Below are positions 13,201-28,000 of a stretch of DNA of 64,000 nt, piece after piece (the stretch's first letter is position 1; every line of letters starts with the position of its first letter). The DNA is taken from NCBI GenBank assembly GCA_951213105.1, contig OX578137.1, forward strand, positions 76,359,104-76,423,103, given 5' to 3'. The DNA comes from Amaurobius ferox (Eukaryota; Arthropoda; Arachnida; Araneae; Amaurobiidae). The position numbers and the translations under genes were made by a program. A model generated the notes under the pieces. It was not told the DNA's origin and ran no database searches. It saw nothing but the letters and a program-made list of their open reading frames with translations.

Positions 13201-16200
13201 ATCTCTTTAAAGAAAGGATTTTATAATTTTTCTGGTTGAAGTATTTACTTCAAAATTTCATAAAATCTAAAATCTTTGCTTTAACAGTTTTAATTTTCAA
13301 TGGTCAAACCATTGTCCTGACAACTGGCAATGACCATAAAACCATGGTCCACGGATGGTAAGGGATGATCAGTTAAGGGCTTTCTTACATGTATTTAATG
13401 CCTTGTTATGAAATAAAAGTCATTTTACTGTAATCCTGAGTATATAGTATTTTTCAAACTGTGGGAGAGGCTGAAATAAAGCCCTGCATCGTTCCTGGTT
13501 CTGAAGTAAGTACTGCTAACAGAAAAGTTCTAAAGTCCTGTTATGTTATAGGATGAAGTCATATTGCTGTAATTCTGAGTGCTTGGAACTTTGCAGACAG
13601 TGGACATACTAAAATAATGCCCTGTATCCTTTTTCATTTTGAAGTAAAAGCTATCAGAAAAAGTCTAACAGCCTTACTTTAAGGTGTTTTATGCTCAATA
13701 GTCATCTCATCATCTGTTCTGTGCTGATCAACGGCTATGGCCGCGAAACTAGGAACCACATGTCATGAAGAATGACTAGTTGAGCCCTTTTTTGTATTTA
13801 TGCACTTTCCGCAGTTATAGAAGTTGTTTTACTGTAATTGTAGAATATACCAAGTGCTAATTTACCAAGTGCAAGTGTGCCAAGTGCACTATGGAAACTA
13901 GCTACCTATGCTAGTTTCCACAGTGGAAATTTGATTCTGTATTATTGGAAATACTTCCTGCTGATAGGTTTTGTGAGTGTGACTATTAAGAATTTTGTAA
14001 GTAGCCTTGGATTTCTTATCAGACTCCCGCACACTCAGATTTTTTGTTTGTTTATTTTTTTATTATTATCTATAAATTATTTGATTATATGAATAATTTT
14101 GAATTTTATCTAGGTATAGCATTATATTGTGCAAGCACAGAAAAGAATATTATTTGGTTGCTGAAGATATGATTTCTACTCTGTCTAATACCTTGAAGAC
14201 TGATTTCATGTTGATTCATTCATTTAAAGGTATAAGCTGACATTTTTTTCAGCAATTAAATCATTTAAAATATCATACCCTGTTGTATGTTTCAAAAAAC
14301 ATTTTTGTTTTTATTCTTACTTGCATTATATTGTTATGGGAAGACTAGCAACTTTTGTAATAAGTTTAACTGAAAAATATCCTTTAATCCTGGTATAATC
14401 TGTGAATTTTCTTCTTTTTTTTTTTAATATGAAAGAAAAAATTTCTTAAAACAAAATATTTTACTTTAAACAAAATGCCTTAGTATGGTAGTACTGAATT
14501 TTATTTTTGACTAGCAGTATACTCGTTCTTCATACAAAATATATAATATAAAGAAAATTAAAATTTACAATTATATGCAAATTCTTATAGAAGTATATCA
14601 CAATTATATGCAAATTCTTTAGATATATATTATATCTAAATGATATTATTATTCAAAACATTCTATTAAATATTTAATTTAATTTACTTATAAAGTATAA
14701 GAATATCTGTTCTTGCTATACAAAATTATTTTAATGCACATATTTGAAGAATAAAATATCCTGGTCCCGCTTGTAAACAAATTTATAAAAAATATGAAAT
14801 TTGATCAATATATACCAAAATGAAAGCACTAAAATGGTACTAGAAGATATACCAGTACTACTTTTATTCTATTTCAACAATCGGCTAAACACAATATATG
14901 AGTTTAAAAAGTCTTTGCCAAAATAAAACAAGTGATGTAAGAAATGGAAAATACCAATAATTTTCCTATAATCTTTAAACCTGAAAGCCTTAATTGATAT
15001 TATCCAGTCAAAAATGCAATTCCAATAAATTTTGTATTTATTGGAATTGCATTATTTATTAACAGACATATTTTTATTTAAATCAGAAAAGATTTAATAA
15101 AATCGTCTACTGTATATATACATTGGATTTAATTCTGTTGCTAATTAACACAATATATCTTTCTTCAAATAAATTGGTGATGAAAATATAGTCTGCATAA
15201 TTCTATCTCTATGGGAAGTTTATTTTTTATTAATATCTCGACAACCCCTGATTCTAGAGACTCGAAGCATGGATTAAATTGTAAGTGGGACTATTTAACA
15301 GCTATCTACAAAATATCATGGAATTTAGTGCAGCTGTTCTCCCGTGATGATGAGACAAACACACACACATACAGACAGATATTAAATTATATTTATATAC
15401 ATTTTGTCAATCTTAATCTGAGCTTATCAGGAATCTGAACTTGTATTTTGTAAATGTCATCATAAGAAATTTAAAATCTGGTACTTTTACAATATTTTAC
15501 ATATACAGTAGATTAGCTGAACAAGCCAGGACTGAAAACAGCTCAGATAATTGGACCATTTATTTGAAAACAATCAAGACCATTTTAAAAGTGCAAAATA
15601 CTTTTTGTATATCTATTATACACACTATTCTGAAGTGGGTGTATTTTTAAAAAAGTTAGATAGAGTACACAACTTTCCTTCGCACTTTATCCAGGCTAAG
15701 AACAGTCAGTAGTAAGTGTAAGTAATTTTATAATTTACTTCCTTCTTCACTATCTCAGTTTTCTCTTATAGTGAAACAATGACTCTTATCGCTTGATTCA
15801 CGCAAAGAATATACCACAGAGATGGAATCTGAGTCTAGTAAGATATTCTCTCCATTAGTCTGCTACAGTGTAATTCAGTTATAATTGCTCATCAATTTTT
15901 GAGTCAGATTACACCCTCAGGATTGCATACATGTACTACTTCTAATTTTCATGACTATATATTCTCTATTTCTTCTTCCCAAACATTCTTCAGGTGAGGA
16001 GCAATCTCAACACCCATTACTTTTTGGCAAAGTTATTTTGTTGCTTAATTTAGTTTGCCAGAACATTCTTTTCCTGTGCAGACAATAAAATTTCAAGAAA
16101 AAGAGTGTGTTTGCAGAGGCATCATTTTGGGGGGATACTGCCCCCCCCCCCCCCCCAAGGATTTTCAAGTTATTATGGTTTTATATAATTTTCTTTATTT

Positions 16201-18973
16201 CTATCATTAGTCCATTAACTTTAGTCCATCTCAATAAATTTTTAAAATGGAACCCTTGGGTATTCAGATAATTAGCAGTTTATATTATTAGTGCTCTAAA
16301 TTTGTGTTCTCTAGCATATTGGTAATTTAAGATTTCAGACATAAGTCCATTTTGGTAAAGCAAAAGAGTCTGCTTCCAGTACTGATCAGGATAAATTCAC
16401 TTATCTTGAGAAATTTTACATTATTTTCATGCTAGTTTTCAAATTTAAAAAAAAAAATTAGTTTCAATTTTTTACCAATTAGATAATCTAATATGCATTT
16501 TATGAGATTTTACAGTAAATACCTAACATTTTAATTTTACTGAACTATTAATTACTTATCTTTACCACTTTGATAGTTAGTTAACCAGCTTACTGGATTA
16601 TTGTGCAATCATTAGTGTATGTAGGCATTCATTATATGTAATTGATTTCAAATATAGTTTTTCTCTTTGTTTTATAATCAATATTTTAGATTTTATTTAG
16701 TTTCTGCATATAAAGTGCTGTTAAAGTAAATTTAAATCAACTTAATTTATACTTTAAAGAATTAGATATAGATATACCCTTCACTTACAGCATGATAGGT
16801 TCCAGACAACTGTTGTAACTTGAAAATTGTTACAACTGGATGTAACACTTTTTCATCACTCATCTAGTATGTACTGCATTGCAATAATCATATGGACATG
16901 ACTTGTATAAATAATGCATTTAAAAAAATTAATCAAAGCTTACTAAGGTTGTTAAATATAGAATAGAGGAAACAAATTATTGCAAAAAATCTGAAAGAAA
17001 GGGAGCATTTACATCAAATACTAAATCATCTGAGGGTAAATGCCTGGGCTGCAGATGCTGGCTTGTCGAAGCAATGAATGGAGTGGGGCTTTGGATGGAT
17101 GTTGAACAGAGCTTTGACTTGATGGTCAAGTACAGTGGTGCACCCTGAGGGTTTTTTTTTAGAGTTACCCCCCCCCCCCCCAGGAGCCAAAAAATAAAAA
17201 AAAGGAATTTAGAGTAAAACTGCTGTGGAAAGTGGAAGTATAAACAAATAGCGTATGGTCAGTGTGTCATCATCCTTTTCTTTTGCTATTGTGCAGTGAT
17301 GTAGTTTAGACCTACCTGGTGCACCCTTGGGGCCCCAAGAAACTTCGTTTTGGCTCATTGTCGATTTGAGCGGCTGGGCTGAGAAAGTAACAAGAAAATA
17401 CTTAATGTCCACATATGTTTAGTTTTTCGGCACCTTTTGTGATGGTCGTCTTTAACTTTCAATGCCTGTACACCACCTGCATACAGCGATTGCTTTTGAG
17501 AATCCATTTATCCAGATATCGGAATGACAAATCCTCACCCTTCTTCGGCGCCTGGGAGAAAATGGTAGTACTGTCAAATGCATGCTACTTGTAGTATCCA
17601 GCCTGTTCCAGTCAATGTCCACCAGCATCTCACCCTTCCCATGCCGCTTTGTTTTGAGATTTCGAAGAGGGGTGAGCCTATCACTTGTGCACTATGATCC
17701 ATTGTAAAAGATTTATTTGTTTCCTGCCGAATGTTACAGTCTGATTTTTGTTCGAATTTGTAAAATGTCAACGACAACTTCAGGCAAGAAGTGCTTACAA
17801 ACCAATTTATCAAAATTTATATCCGTTAGTAAAAAACAAAAAGTGAATGATGGGCTGATGGCAGAAGACATGGTTAACAATGGAAATCATAACTTCACTA
17901 AATCTCACTGTGATAATTCCATCGTGTCTCAGGATGATAACTCCATCGAGTCTCAGAGTGACAACTCCATCGGGACTCGGGATGATAACTCCGAAAAGTA
18001 TGAAAGTTTGCAAATTTCTGCTGCAGGAGAGAAAAATCCTGTTTTCTTCCATCGGGACATAGGCTCATTTACTGAATTGCAACATCATATATGTGAATCA
18101 AATCAACCTCTGTTTATATATGAGGCGATGAGCTCACAAAGTAGCCTAGCCTAACCCACAGCATAGTAATTCTGAGATAATCGAGTTTGAAGTTTTTACA
18201 AAACTTCAATATTTTTATTTTATGCCTCCGCATATTGTTACATTGTGCTCAGATTTTCAATAATTATCTATAAATAAACTATCATTCCAAAATATTTCAT
18301 GAGTTTTTAAAAAATATGATTAAAAGAAAAAAAATCTGGACTTAGCTATTTGAAAATTGAACTCTTTACTCATTTTCCTGTAAACCGTTGTGGTTTAAGC
18401 TGGATGTGATGTGTTATACATAATTTGAGGATTTTTTAATAGTGGGAACCTTTTGCAGGATATATTTAATGATCAATGATGTAATGACTTCAGTTGCAGT
18501 TAAATATAGTTTTTTTTTTAAATATTTTTTGTTCGAACATAATTACGATTTCGAAATTTGAATTCGATTTTGAACATTTTGAAATTCAATGCCAAACTCA
18601 TTTTTTACAAAAAGTTACATTGTTCTTGCACCAAGCCACATGTATATTTAAAACAAAACTAAAAGGCAAGTTGTTCAATGACAGACCTTCTTTTATTTTA
18701 ATTATAAGTATACACTAAAATTTAACTGCCGCTTTGCTGGCGATACATATAGTAAATTTACAATACAGGTAGTAAATTTTACAATACAAGTAGTAAATTT
18801 TACAAATTAATTAATGCTTGATTAATGAAACAATTAAATATTTAACCAAAAATCGCAATTAACATCTATAGGCATATTTAAATGTTTAAAAAATGCAGGG
18901 GCAATAGGTGCCTACTGATTAAGTTTGGTGGCTTTGCATTTGCACCTACATTTACTTTCTTATTATTTTTTAA

Positions 18974-19025
<52 letters not shown>

Positions 19026-22000
19026 AATAGGTTTGAAGGTCCAATGAAAGAAACGTGAGAAGTTGTAACTCGAAAAACCTAACTTTCTAACAAACTTACA
19101 AAATGAAAATATACATCAGCAAATGGAAAAAAAATATAAATTTCAGATCATCAAGTCAAAGAAAATTATCAAAGAACAATGGCAATTTTTTAAGTTTGCT
19201 ATGGTATTTATAAACAATTTATATATATATATATATATATATATTTCACAACCTTCCAAAAATGTGGTAATGTTGGTGTCATAATAAGTCCCCCCCCCCC
19301 TGAACCTAATCTTAGGTGCGCCACTGGTCAAGTAGGATTATCAGTAGATACTGGTCTCTTTAAGTCATTTACATGGTTTTCCCTTTTCTTATCCTCATAG
19401 ATTTCATCATAACATACATAATTCCATACTATTCATTTTTAACCTCCTTATCATGCTTTTCAAAAATACACATGGCAATTTCAATGTGACAAAAAACTTC
19501 TAATAGAATTTTGGTATGTTTTGGGAAACATGCTTTAACACAAACTAAAGACAATGGTGCTAGGTGAAAGGCCAATGCAAGTATTAACTTCTTGTTTTAA
19601 CAGTGAATCAAGTATCTCATTCTGATGTATCATAGCAATTGTAAAGTATCATATTAATGCAATGTATTGCAAGTTGCAGCACCGCAATTCGGGATATCCA
19701 TGTATGTTTTGGTTCGTATGATTTTCAGAAAATTCATTTGTGATGATTGCACATTTATTTTGATGTAATACCTTTTTATATGATTGAATTTTCTCTTTCA
19801 AATGATTTTTGTTAATACTTTATTCATACTATATATTTTTATCTTTAATTGCATGTAGGTGATGTTTTAAAAGATTTTAAGTATTTGCATCCAATATCCG
19901 CAAAAAGAGAATGTTCTTTTTTTCCTGCTCGCCATGTTACTATGACTAAAGGTACAGGTTTGGTACATACTGCTCCTAATCATGGTTTAGATGATTACTT
20001 GGTTGCAAAACAAGAAAATTTGTCGCTTGATGTAAGTTACATACCTTTTACATATTTGCTTCTGGATATATTTTAACTGTTATATACATCTTTTTTGTTG
20101 TTATTGTTTAGTGTAAAATATAGACTTCATTTCTTGGTTTCACAAAAGCATAAAAACCCATATACACCATAAGCCAAAATACAGATACAATTTGAAATCT
20201 ATTTATATTACAAATGCAGTTGTCAAGTTTATATACGTATGATGTGTTAAGTTTATATACGTATGATGTGTTAAGTTTATGTACGTATGATATGTTAAAT
20301 TTATTTACAAGCTTATGTTATCATTTATGTACGATGAGCTATTCCCAGATTACGGTTATATTAATGAGAATTACTTATTTAGGGCATATTACAAAGGTGT
20401 ATTCCGCTGCTTATTAAGGAGTATTATACTTGATAGGAGTATTAAATATAATGTGATTGTTTATATATTAATTATTACATAATTTACCTGGGCTTGATTT
20501 GTCTGGTAAAAATTTTGGTGTATACAACATTTAAAAGCAAGCTCAGCAAGAAGTTGGATTCCCCTAAAAAAAAAATTTTTTTTTAGTTTCATTATGTGAT
20601 TATTTTTTACTTATGATGACTTTAAATGTTTTGTTCATATTAAGTGGTTATCAGTTTGTAATTGAAAATTCAAAAGACTTTAAAGAATATGGTTCTCTTT
20701 TAAATAGACATGCCTTGTTGATGATAATGGCTGTTTTACCAATGATGCTGGTGTTGAGTTAGAAGGAAAGTATGTTTTAAGTGATGGATCTAAGCAAGTG
20801 ATTAGCATGATAAGTAAAGATGTCCTTTCTGTTGAAGACTATGTTCATAGCTACCCATATGACTGGCGCAGTAAAACCCCTGTCATCATTAAGAGCAGCC
20901 ATCAGTGGTTTATTGATGTTCAAAGATTTCAAGCTCAAGCTGTGGTAATTATTAAAGTGTTCAAATCTTAATTTGTCTCTACAATACATTACTTTATGAA
21001 GTGTTTTTTTTTTTTTTTTAACTGTACATTTTAAATAAATTATTGAAAATTTTAATGAATGGTCCCTAATGACTGGCGCCAAATTTAATCTTTTCATTTT
21101 ATTATGGCCTGCATAAATACTACTATTATTTGACTGTGCTGTATGACATTGAATTTAATTTTAATTTTCTAACCAGCTTATTAATGTTTAATTAATTTCA
21201 ATGGAGCTTCAACAAGAAATAAACATCATAGTTTTAAAAGACCTTTAAAAATTATAATATCCAAGTATTTCTTTTAAAGTCCCTGTGTTTGGCAAATTAT
21301 TTCAACAATTTTAACATCTTTTGTAAGTAATTCTGTTTAAAACAAAAAGTTAATGTCTAAAAATTCAAATTAAATTATAAAAAAACATAGAAAATAGGTT
21401 TGAAAGCCCTAACAGCTAAACTGCTCAATGTGGTGGAGCGATCTATAAACTTAACATCCAATGATGGCCATTTCGATGCTTCTTCTTACAGATGACTTTG
21501 TTACACTGAAAGTGACAGTTATTTAATGCTTTTGAATATCTGGTCCATTAATGTTAAACATGAGTGGTGAGGATGTAATCCAGCAAAATATTATTACTTC
21601 AGAATTTAACTTCATTAGTCTAAAATAAAAATTCCTTTGGTCTGAAATAAAAACTGCATTGATCTAAAATAAAAACTCCATTGGTCCAAAATAAAAACTC
21701 CATTGGATGAATTTATGCTGTCAATAAGTAAAAACATATTGTGCAAAGGATAAGAAAAAAATAAGCAACATAATTATATATAAATTACCAATGCAATGGC
21801 TAAGCAGTCAGAGGTAAGTGTTTCCTCATGCTCGCTTGGCTCCCATGTTGTAGATTCAAGTTCCGCCTGCGGAATGGATGTTGTGTTGTTGGGCGCAGTG
21901 TGTTCTGCCCCCACTGGTTCACTGGGGCAACATCATGTGACGGCTAAATGGCTCACGATTCTTTCCGATGTATAGTCGAATGATAATGTACCAAGTTAAA

Positions 22001-25000
22001 AAAAATAGGCCATAGTTAAAAAAAATTATAAAATTATATACAAATTAATATACAATGCAGCATACACCAGTTTCAAGGATATATTGAATCCCCCGTCATT
22101 TATGCTAAACAGTACAACAAACCCAAAGACAAAATGAGATCCCCTTTCTAGGCTCATTTTGTCTTTTTGACTTCAGGTTTTATAGTCTGTTTTGCACTGA
22201 AGGGATTTCAATATATCCCTGAAATAGTTGGAATATGCCACACTGTATGTTCATTTGTGCATAAATATTTTGTATAATTTTCCTCTAATTTATCTATTTT
22301 TATAAATTTGTACTATATCTAACTGTATGTATCTAAGAATATTCTCATAATTCAATCAAAATTATCCTCAAATGTTCCAATACTTTTATTACATCAAAAA
22401 TGTATGTAAAATGTATTTCCTGTTTTAACACTCTGTAGAATTTTAGTTTCCTGAAATCTTGCTTGGTTAATGTTGAATAAGCTTTCTAGAAATGCCATTA
22501 TTGGTGCCTACTGTTATAAATTCAAAATGAAAGATTGTCTTACCTTCATATGGAGTAAATGAAATATGTATAAAAAATGAAGCAAAGTTGAACAATTGAA
22601 GTTTTAAACACCTGAATATATCATTATGCAATTATTCCATTGTTATAGTTTTACAATATATAATATTTGTAAAGGAAAAGTATTGTGATAAAATTAAAAT
22701 TAAGAGTATTGTGGCAGTTAAAAAAGAGTGTTCTCTATGGAATAATAATTATTATGAAAATTGATAATAGTAGTCTATCCAAGGAAACAGTAGTTTGGAC
22801 TTCATTTTGATTGCATGAAAATAGTATTAAATATCATTTGCTGACATGCATCTGCTCAAACACATCTAATTCACTGCCAATTTTTTTTTAAAGAGACTTG
22901 AGTATAAGTCACCAGTGAATAAAAGCTTTCGCATAGATGCCATGTTTACAATCCCGATACTTACAGTATTTTTCATATAGTTCACAGTCAATTCTGTAGA
23001 ACTAATTGATATTTAAACAAATAAAGCAGAAATTATTAAAGGAAGTGCATGTTTATCAATATTCCATCAATATTTTGAATCTTGGAGACTTTTATTATGT
23101 ACTATATGATTGAGTTTATTTTTTAATAAATATTAATACAATTGAGCAAATTTTTTGCTTTGTATATCAAAATATTATTTTTTATACTATAGTTATGTTA
23201 TTAAATTGTTCTTAGATCTGTTTAATAAAAGTATTTAAAATATGTAAAAGTACTTAATCGCAATATCAAATAATATCCTTATATTTTTTAATCAATTTAG
23301 GAGTGCTTGGAGAATGTAAAAGTTTTTCCAGATTATCTGAAAAAGGCTTTTCTAAATCAAATTATGTCTTCACCTCCGTGGTGTATCTCTCGGCAAAGAT
23401 CTTGGGGAGTGCCCATTCCAGCATTTTACACAGAGAAAGGAACTCCTGTCGTCCATAGGTTAAAAATAGGATTTTCCTACTTTCTTTGCAATTCCATGTT
23501 CCTATATTATAATGTTAAGCAAGCAAATTGCAAATGAACTGATTGTACTCTGGCATAATGTAGCAATTTGTAAATGTTAAACTTCTTCCTTTAAAAAAAA
23601 AATGTTTTTTTATCACTTAAAAAAAATTATTTCTTATTATCAGGAATATTCAGATTCTTTTCTCATGTAGGAACATAACCACTATTGCATCTTTTCAGGG
23701 AGCTACTAATGGAAATAATTTTTTGAACTAAGGGTATTTATATCCATAACTTATCAACACTAACAAAAACATTTTTTGAATATTTTTCATAATTTTCATT
23801 TTTTTTTTTTTTTGTCATTCTTAAACTATAGTTAGAACTAAAGTTAGATCTAAATTCTTTTACTATATACATTAGAAAGTTTCTTGAAATATCCACTTTA
23901 AGCATTTTTACAAACTACTAAATTAGTATTTTGTGTGGGTAAATGACTTAAAAAATGTATTTAAGTGTGTGTTATTTCTGTTTGTTGGCATTGATATGTT
24001 GCAACAGGCCTGAAAATAAATATTTCTTTGGTAAGCTAAGGGTTCACCTATAAAAGTTTACTAATGTTGATCATTAAAAAACTTAGGTCATGTATAAAAT
24101 TAGGAATGTATAAAATTTTTGATTAATTTTTAAAAACAAAGAACACATTATGAATCATCTTGTCTAAAAAGCTTCCGGAATGAAGTGAAATGTTGTCTTT
24201 ATTGGTTATAACTAATAGCATTCATAAAATATATTTGTGTTTCGTTTCAACCTTTCTGAATAAATAAGTGTATCTTTAGCTCTCTGAACTGAAAATGGAT
24301 TTTGTTCCTCCTTTTCTTGCATATTTTATTAGTTTTATGTAAAGCAATTTTCAATTTAGGAACATTTACTCTAAAAAAAGGCACGATTCATGCAAAAGTT
24401 GTCAAAATCACCAATACATCAATGCTTAGTTTTGCTTGCAAAATGAAATGTCAAACATATAAAGAGCATAAATCAGGACAATACAATAAATTTTAAAAAA
24501 TATATATATTTACCACAATAATCAGAAATCTCTATAAAGAAAATGCATCCTATTGTGTCTGAAAAGAAAATGCTAAACTAGTGTAGTCAGTAAAAAACAT
24601 TTTTCGATAAAAACATGTTTTTAGTAAATGAAAAAATTGGTAGTTTCGTTATTATCAGACACTTTTCAACTTTCTCGTCTGTACTTAGTGTTATTTTTGT
24701 TACTTATTATCTTTGTTTCTTTTATTTTGCTTTTTTTTTTGCTTTTTTTTATGATTTTAATTAAAATTAACTAGTATGATATCTTGTTTTTATTCTTGCT
24801 ATTTTTTATCTTATTGTCCAATCAGTATCATATATATAACATATACATTATGAAAAGTATTGTACAGGCATATTGAATGTTTGATTTCAAAATATACAAT
24901 ATATTGTATTAATACATTGAAAAGCTACTAATATATACAGTCAGTGTATATCACACAAGATAAGGAATGCATATTTAGGTGTTTAACACATGACAAACAA

Positions 25001-28000
25001 AACATATAGCAAATGACCTTTAGAAATGAAACTTGTTCATAAATTGAAAACTACCTGTATCATATTTCAAGCTACAAATAAAATTATTCTAAAATTTTAT
25101 TTGATATATTTTACATTTAATTATTGATTTATGTTAGCAATATGAAGTACATTCTATAATGTTGCTTTTCTTTACTTTTAGGGATTTTACAGACCACCTT
25201 TGTCATCTGATTAAAGAGAAGGGAATTCATTGCTGGTGGGAAATGAATATAAAGGATTTATTGCCTACTACCTTAATCGAAAAGGTGATTATATTTTTAT
25301 ATAATTTGCACTCTACATTAGAGCTAAATGTTTGGTTTTTTAATATAAATTAAAATCCATGTTTATATTTAACAAAACACTTATTTTTAACTATATTTTA
25401 TAAAAATTTTGGCAAGCAGTTTCATGATTCTCATTCTCAAAATTCAGGATTCTGACCAAATATTTTATAATGCATTTAATTTTATGCTTTGCTGTATAAA
25501 GAAAAGCCCTTCTCTTCATCCTTCTTTCTGTTTGTAATGTTTAGTGAAAATTTTTATAACTGTGATAAATTTGGCAGAATATCGTCAAATTTGGTGATTT
25601 TTTTAAGGTGTCGCAAATTAACAAAAATGAATCTAAATTAATGAAAAGAAATTCAAATTGATGACAATTCAATATCTTGGCCAATTAGGGTTTATTTATT
25701 TAATAATCCCTGTTATACAGGGGAATTAATATTCTTGATTCGAAATATAGGGAGTTTCACTATTTGTGGAAGAGGTATATTTTGTTAGGTGTTCTAGAGT
25801 GTTGTAAATTATTTGTGCTTTGTAAGGAGTGATATAGTAATTTTGTTCGATAAGGAGTCATATAAGAATTAGTAATTTTGATTGGGAGAAGTGCATGCTT
25901 CACATGTGTTCAAGGATATTAGGAGCACAAAAGTTGCAGGCTGGTGGATGGGAAGTAATATTTTACAACCTATGCATTTTATTATATGATAGGCTTACCC
26001 TTCTAGTGTTAATTTTTATTTTTGTGTAGGTTGTGTTCAAAATATTTTTCATTGTACAGCAACTCTAATTATGTTATAATGTTCTAAGAAAATGTGAACA
26101 ACCTTCAATTCCCTCTTTGTTTTTAATTCCATATGTATGCAAAGCATTTAATGTTCAAGCTTTGAGTTTAAAATTTGAAATAAATTCTTTGTCCAAGCAT
26201 AAAGCTCTTGACATACCATTTATTATTAGCTCATATCAGTGCCCAAGAAGTGTCAATAATTTCATTGCTAAAAGATTGACTTGGTTCACCATACAAGGTG
26301 GTCCGTAGCACAACTTCGTGGATGAATACACAGCTGGAAAGATGTGTTTATAGAGAACTTTATGTGGATAGCTGGTCCACATTTATCTTGTATGAGAAAC
26401 AAACAATGGGTATGGCTAGCCTATTCCTAAAATACTGGAAAAACAGTTTAAAATTTATAAAATCCATAGTCAAATTTAATAACTTCTAACTCCCTGTTAC
26501 ATTGTAGGGCTCCCTACAACTGAAAAAGCCTTATGTCACTATTATTGGTAAATCTATTCCTGTTGAAAAGTCAGTAATGATATGCTTCTATTATTGGAAA
26601 TTTTAATAGTTCTATACAATGCCTAATTAAAAAATTTCACCAACTTAAAATTTTCATGTCAATGTTATTGAATTTTGTCAAAAATATTACTTACATTTAA
26701 CATATTCATTTCCAAATTTATTATAGTTTCGCATAAAAAGAATGTCAGTGTCTAGAAAAGTTAAAATCCCACATAGAAAATCAGGAAATATTTTGTGGAT
26801 GGTTACCTATTGTGTTATAAAATATTGAGGAATTTTTTTTAATTCATATTCAGATTGATTCTGTCAGACTTGAATATTCTTGAATGTTTAATTTTGTTTT
26901 TCAATTTTTGCTCATATATCAATTTATCAATTCCAATTCAACATTTTCCACAATAATTGTCATATCATTATTGGTACACATATCATGATTTAAGAAATTG
27001 ACAATTGTCATTATAAATACTCAATATGTGTTATTTTCTAATTATAAATAGCTTTTGAAATGCTTATAATAGGGGTTTAATTTTATTATGCAAATCAATT
27101 TTGTAGATTTAAATTTACATTCTGAATTTTCTAGGCTGGATTAAAGAATGATGCATATACAAAAGGTTCAGATATAATGGACATATGGCTTGACAGCGGA
27201 ATTAGCTGGAAGAATGTTTTACCAGGTAATATTACATACAATATTTTTTCAGTTTGTTGTTTTATGCCTTACTCATATTTTCAAAATGGTTTTATTTTTT
27301 AGTTGGAATTACATTAATTTGTTAAATGAATAGTCAAAATAAGTCAGAAGTATTAAAGCTTAATTTCCTAGATTTTAAATGACATATGACATATTTAATT
27401 TTTGATTAATATTATATAATTTTTCTATTTCTGTGATAACAATTTATGAATTTGAAATTAAAATACTTCACTAGTAACAGTGTAAACTGTTGACTAAACA
27501 TTTTAATCAGCTTCGAGAAAACAGCTTCCTTCTTCAGAAAAAAAGACATAACAACCACACCAGCAAGGACAAAAAGGCATTTGTCAATAAATAGTTGCCT
27601 TACATGACCCAGAAAAGACATTGCTGCCAAATGAAATATAGATCTTTAAGAAGGAGGCAGTTTTTACCTCCAAAACTGATTGATGTTTTCAATCAACTGT
27701 TTATGCTGTTAATTTCAGATTATGCTATATAGCAGATTGGATGAATTTTTGTATTTATACTATCTAAATTCTTTAGCAGAAGTAGAAACTTCTCATTTTT
27801 AGGCAATGTATAATATGTATATAGGTATCATGTTATAATGCATGATTTTTTTAAAATATAGAGCCACATATATCTGATGTTTGCATTGAAGGAATAGATC
27901 AAATTCGAGGCTGGTTTAATTCATCCCTAATGACCAGTGTGGCCCTTAGAGGGAAAGCTCCCTATAAGTAAGAGTAACTGCTAGTATAGTTTTATAGTAA

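Larger units (their letters stand above)
17133..19326. mobile_element. hAT-superfamily element, perfect 8-bp TSD
   Basis: Terminal inverted repeats CAGTGGYGCACC lie at 17133-17144 and, inverted, at 19315-19326. A perfect 8-base target duplication GTCAAGTA flanks them (17125-17132 and 19327-19334). Eight-base TSDs and CAGNGG-type ends define hAT elements. The interior holds C-tracts near both ends, TA microsatellites and one 129-codon frame (17765-18154). No full transposase is present, so the copy is non-autonomous. The perfect TSD argues for a fairly young insertion. Confidence 0.9.
14230..19858 (+). other. IARS2 intron 9, transposon-rich
   Basis: A 5.6-kb intron with a non-autonomous Helitron (14511-15395), a perfect 17-bp inverted repeat inside it (15013-15053), a poly-C tract (about 16141-16156) and a 2.2-kb hAT element (17133-19326). 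Between these the sequence is AT-rich and unassigned. Confidence 0.6.
20945..23300 (+). other. IARS2 intron 11
   Basis: A 2.36-kb intron with a tRNA-derived SINE (about 21790-21985) and an adjacent foldback MITE (22053-22245). The rest is AT-rich with nothing recognised. Confidence 0.55.

Noticed and set aside
16102..16160. CAGAGGCATCATTTTGGGGGG followed by a C15 run, resembling a hAT end
   Set aside because: No matching inverted partner or 8-base duplication could be found, so no element was called.
16780..17120. Possible host MITE around the hAT insertion (repeated GTAACTTGAAA/TTACAACTGG motifs)
   Set aside because: Some pogo-like terminal motifs seemed present on the left, but no convincing partner end was found to the right of the hAT.
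20777..21097. 106-codon - strand open frame
   Set aside because: It is the antisense shadow of IARS2 exon 11 and its flanking intron.
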